Source of the DNA: Miniphocaeibacter sp012841535
GTDB taxonomy: Bacteria > Bacillota > Clostridia > Tissierellales > Peptoniphilaceae
Length of the DNA stretch: 7,385 bases
Strand: one strand, 5' to 3'
NCBI RefSeq assembly: GCF_049274025.1
Contig: NZ_JBASRV010000006.1
How positions within the stretch are numbered: the first letter of the stretch is position 1; every line of letters begins with the position of its first letter. Under the pieces are notes generated by a model. The model searched no databases. It was not told where the DNA came from and saw only the letters and a program-made list of their open reading frames with translations. A program made the position numbers and the translations under genes. This document shows positions 5,000 to 7,385 of this stretch, in pieces.

Positions 5000-6469
5000 T
5001 TATTCAAATTTAAATTCACTTACTGTTCCTTCTTCATCTTCCGGAACATATTCTGTAAATTTCCTATCTATTCCAAATAAATATGTTGCAATAAAACCCC
5101 CAACATAACCTGCTAGTAGTCCTAAAACATATATATACCATTTATTAGCTAAATCATATATTAGTGGTATTAATGCAACTCCACTAGGACCAACTGCTGT
5201 TGCTCCTACTCCTCCTAATGCACCAATAACTGCACCACCTATTCCTCCACCAATACAGGCTGTAATAAATGCTCTACCCATAGGCAAAGTAACAGCATAA
5301 ATCAACGGTTCTCCAATTCCTAAAACTCCAACTGGTAAAGCACCCTTAGTAATATTTACTAATGGCTTGTTTTTTCTACATTTTACTAAAACCGCTATTG
5401 CAGCCCCAACTTGTCCTGCTCCTGCCATAGCTAGAATAGGTAACAAATAAGTAGCTCCTTGAGAACTAATCATTTCAATATGAATAGGTGTTAATATTTG
5501 ATGTAAACCAAATATTACCAATGGTAAAAATAGTCCACCTAAAACAAAACCTGAGAATACTCCACCTCTTGTAAGTACCCAGTTAATTCCACCTACTAAT
5601 CCTTCTGAAACCCAACCAGCTATAGGCATAATTAAAAACATCGTAATTAAACCTGTACTTAGTAAAGATAGAGCTGGAACCAATATAATATCCAATGAAT
5701 TTGGAACAATTTTGTGTAATCTTTTTTCTATAAATGCAAGTATTGCAACTGCTACAATAACTCCTATAATTCCACCTTGATTAGCTAATAATGGATTTCC
5801 TGTAAAAATATTTATTAAAGGGACATCTGGATTTATTCCTGTTAAATATACTACTCCTCCAATAACTCCTCCTAATGTATCAGAAGCTCCAAATACTTTA
5901 GCAGAGTTAATTCCTACGTAAATATTTAAATAACCAAAAACACCATTTTTAATTGTATTTAATACAGAAACTGCAATAATCCAGTTATCTCCTGAAATAT
6001 TACCAGCTTCTAAAAGGTTCTGAAATATAGATGCAATACCTCCAATAAGTCCAGCACCAACAAAAGCAGGTATCATTGGAACAAAAATACTAGAAATTAG
6101 TTTTGTAAAATCTTTAAACCAAGACCTTTTCTGTTTTGATTTAATTTCTTCTTTTTTCTCTCTCGCAAGGCGATCTGCCTTATCCTTATCAGTCTCACCT
6201 TCAATTTTTACTTCTATATTCGATATTTTCCCCATTTCATTCGCTACTTTAGTACTTAAACCTGGACCTGTAACAATTTGAATTTGTGGTCCATCTACTA
6301 CACCCATTACCCCAGGTATCTTTCTAAGTTTTTCAATATCTGCCTTACTACTATCTTTTAATTCTACCCTTACCCTAGTCATACAATTCATTACTGATTT
6401 TGTATTTTCTGGCCCACCAATGTACTCATAAATCTTCTTTGCAATATCTTTTTCAGAAACTTTAGCCAT
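5000..6469 (-). CDS. murP: PTS system EIIBC component, probably N-acetylmuramic acid-specific (MurP)
   Basis: A 489-residue phosphotransferase permease that imports a sugar and phosphorylates it at C6. The N-terminal EIIB domain of the glucose superfamily (about residues 5-80) has the phospho-accepting Cys29 in NCMTRVRV, followed by GVMGVV and the QIQIVTGPG motif. A charged linker (about 88-115) leads to a multi-spanning EIIC domain with the conserved substrate-site motif GIGEPLIY (Glu387). The C-terminus is an acidic cytoplasmic tail. The MurNAc assignment rests mainly on the coupled upstream murQ and on overall resemblance to MurP; EIIBC proteins for sucrose or trehalose share these motifs. 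There is no EIIA domain, so phosphate must come from an EIIA encoded elsewhere. The ATG at 6469 has an AGGAGG ribosome binding site. A hairpin terminator follows. Confidence 0.87.
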   Translation of the reverse strand: MAKVSEKDIAKKIYEYIGGPENTKSVMNCMTRVRVELKDSSKADIEKLRKIPGVMGVVDGPQIQIVTGPGLSTKVANEMGKISNIEVKIEGETDKDKADRLAREKKEEIKSKQKRSWFKDFTKLISSIFVPMIPAFVGAGLIGGIASIFQNLLEAGNISGDNWIIAVSVLNTIKNGVFGYLNIYVGINSAKVFGASDTLGGVIGGVVYLTGINPDVPLINIFTGNPLLANQGGIIGVIVAVAILAFIEKRLHKIVPNSLDIILVPALSLLSTGLITMFLIMPIAGWVSEGLVGGINWVLTRGGVFSGFVLGGLFLPLVIFGLHQILTPIHIEMISSQGATYLLPILAMAGAGQVGAAIAVLVKCRKNKPLVNITKGALPVGVLGIGEPLIYAVTLPMGRAFITACIGGGIGGAVIGALGGVGATAVGPSGVALIPLIYDLANKWYIYVLGLLAGYVGGFIATYLFGIDRKFTEYVPEDEEGTVSEFKFE

Positions 6470-6473
6470 TTCA

Positions 6474-6480
6474 ACCTCCT
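6474..6480 (-). promoter_or_regulatory. murP ribosome binding site overlapping the murQ stop codon
   Basis: On the minus strand AGGAGGT lies immediately before the EIIBC start, and its first two bases are the last two of the murQ TAG stop (6479-6481). The two genes are nine bases apart, so translation is probably coupled and both are on one transcript. Confidence 0.9.
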
Positions 6481-7378
6481 ATAAAGTTTTGGATATAAAT
6501 CCATTTGTTTCCTTTAATCTTTTTATAGCATCGTCCTTACTACTATTAGTAAGAATCATTACTATCGCAACTTTTACATTTCTACCAGATTTTTCAAAGA
6601 ACTCCTCTGCATGTTCATAATTAGAATCTGTAGCTTCCATTATTATTCTTTTAGATCTTTCAATTAACTTTTCATTTGTTGGCTGTACATCTACCATTAA
6701 GTTTTTATAAGCTTTTCCAATACCTATCATGGAAGCTGTTGAAATCATATTTAATACCATTTTTTGAGCAGTACCTGATTTTAATCTAGTTGAACCTGAA
6801 AGTATTTCAGGACCCGGCGAAATATCTATTCCATAATCAGCAATAGAAGCCATTTCAGAATTACTATTACATGAAATAGATCCTGTAACAGCACCAATTC
6901 CCTTTGCGTATTCTAATGCAGACACAACATAGGGAGTTCTTCCACTTGCAGAAAGTCCAACTAAAATATCTTTTTTAGAAAAATCAATGTCTTTAAGATC
7001 TTTAATTCCCATTTCCCTGTTATCTTCTGCACCTTCTACCGCATCTACAATAGCCTTTCTCCCACCTGCTATTAAACCAACTACCATTTCCTTACTTACT
7101 CCAAAAGTTGGCACACATTCTGAAGCATCTAAAATACCTAACCTTCCACTTGTTCCTGCTCCAATATAAATTAAACGTCCTCCCTTATTGAAAGTTTCAA
7201 TAACTGCATCTACAAGCTTAGCAATTGTTGGTAATACCTTAGCAATTGCTTTTGGTATATTTTCATCTTCTTTATTCATTAAAGAAACTATTTCTAAACT
7301 ATTTAAAGTATCTAAATTTTCTGAATTCTTGTTTCTTTTTTCCGTATCTAAGTTTGAAATATCCATTTTATTTTTCAT
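6479..7378 (-). CDS. murQ: N-acetylmuramic acid 6-phosphate etherase
   Basis: A 299-residue cytoplasmic lyase that splits the D-lactyl ether of MurNAc-6-phosphate, giving GlcNAc-6-phosphate and D-lactate in peptidoglycan recycling. The SIS sugar-phosphate fold is clear: GAGTSGRLGILDASE at about 73-87, AGG at 104-106, GLSASGRTPY at 141-150, and GPEILSGSTRLKSGTAQKM at 189-207, all strongly conserved in MurQ. Glu87 matches the catalytic Glu of the family motif (E-C-P-P-T-Y), which here reads ECVPTF. A second acidic site lies in AVEGAED (Glu115/Glu118). Length is normal, so the gene is essentially complete. ATG 7378 is only seven bases from the edge and its ribosome binding site is not visible; an internal ATG at 7366 is a less likely start because no Shine-Dalgarno sequence precedes it. 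The promoter and any regulator lie outside the window. Confidence 0.95.
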   Translation of the reverse strand: MKNKMDISNLDTEKRNKNSENLDTLNSLEIVSLMNKEDENIPKAIAKVLPTIAKLVDAVIETFNKGGRLIYIGAGTSGRLGILDASECVPTFGVSKEMVVGLIAGGRKAIVDAVEGAEDNREMGIKDLKDIDFSKKDILVGLSASGRTPYVVSALEYAKGIGAVTGSISCNSNSEMASIADYGIDISPGPEILSGSTRLKSGTAQKMVLNMISTASMIGIGKAYKNLMVDVQPTNEKLIERSKRIIMEATDSNYEHAEEFFEKSGRNVKVAIVMILTNSSKDDAIKRLKETNGFISKTL

Positions 7379-7385
7379 TAATTTC

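Noticed and set aside
6987..7169. Open frame of 60 codons on the plus strand inside murQ
   Set aside because: Antisense to the conserved SIS motifs of murQ; its low-complexity Ser/Pro/Leu composition is what the opposite strand of that region yields.

Overview
The window is strongly AT-rich with tight Shine-Dalgarno spacing, and it encodes a Gram-positive cell-wall anchor (CWB2 repeats) and a MurNAc phosphotransferase operon. Together these point to a low-GC Firmicute, most likely a member of the Clostridia or a related anaerobic lineage. I cannot name a genus from the sequence. No tRNA, rRNA, CRISPR array or transposase was recognised.

Left part (1-594, all on the minus strand): the first 81 codons of an ABC-transporter ATPase run off the left edge. 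Its upstream region carries a perfect 10-bp inverted repeat over the probable -10 element. Next comes a self-contained small gene with its own extended -10 promoter, strong ribosome binding site, 64-codon two-helix membrane protein and hairpin terminator.

Middle part (724-4920, plus strand): a two-gene unit encodes an unrecognised membrane protein with two predicted helices, followed 21 bp later by a Mbeg1-like (DUF2974-type) alpha/beta hydrolase; it closes with a clear terminator. A separate gene then encodes a 767-residue exported protein: signal peptide, purple-acid-phosphatase-type N-terminal domain, calcineurin-like metallophosphatase domain and three CWB2 cell-wall-binding units. It is probably a phosphatase or phosphodiesterase held on the cell surface. 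Its best start is ATG at 2617, not the in-frame TTG at 2605.

Right part (5000-7378, minus strand): murQ (MurNAc-6-phosphate etherase) followed by a PTS EIIBC gene, probably murP. The two are coupled because the murP ribosome binding site overlaps the murQ stop codon. MurP would import and phosphorylate MurNAc from peptidoglycan turnover, and MurQ would remove the lactyl ether to give GlcNAc-6-phosphate. A 17-bp perfect hairpin lies between this operon and the convergent surface phosphatase and probably terminates both.

Most of the window is recognisable. The least explained parts are the membrane-protein/hydrolase pair, the surface phosphatase architecture and the small membrane protein.
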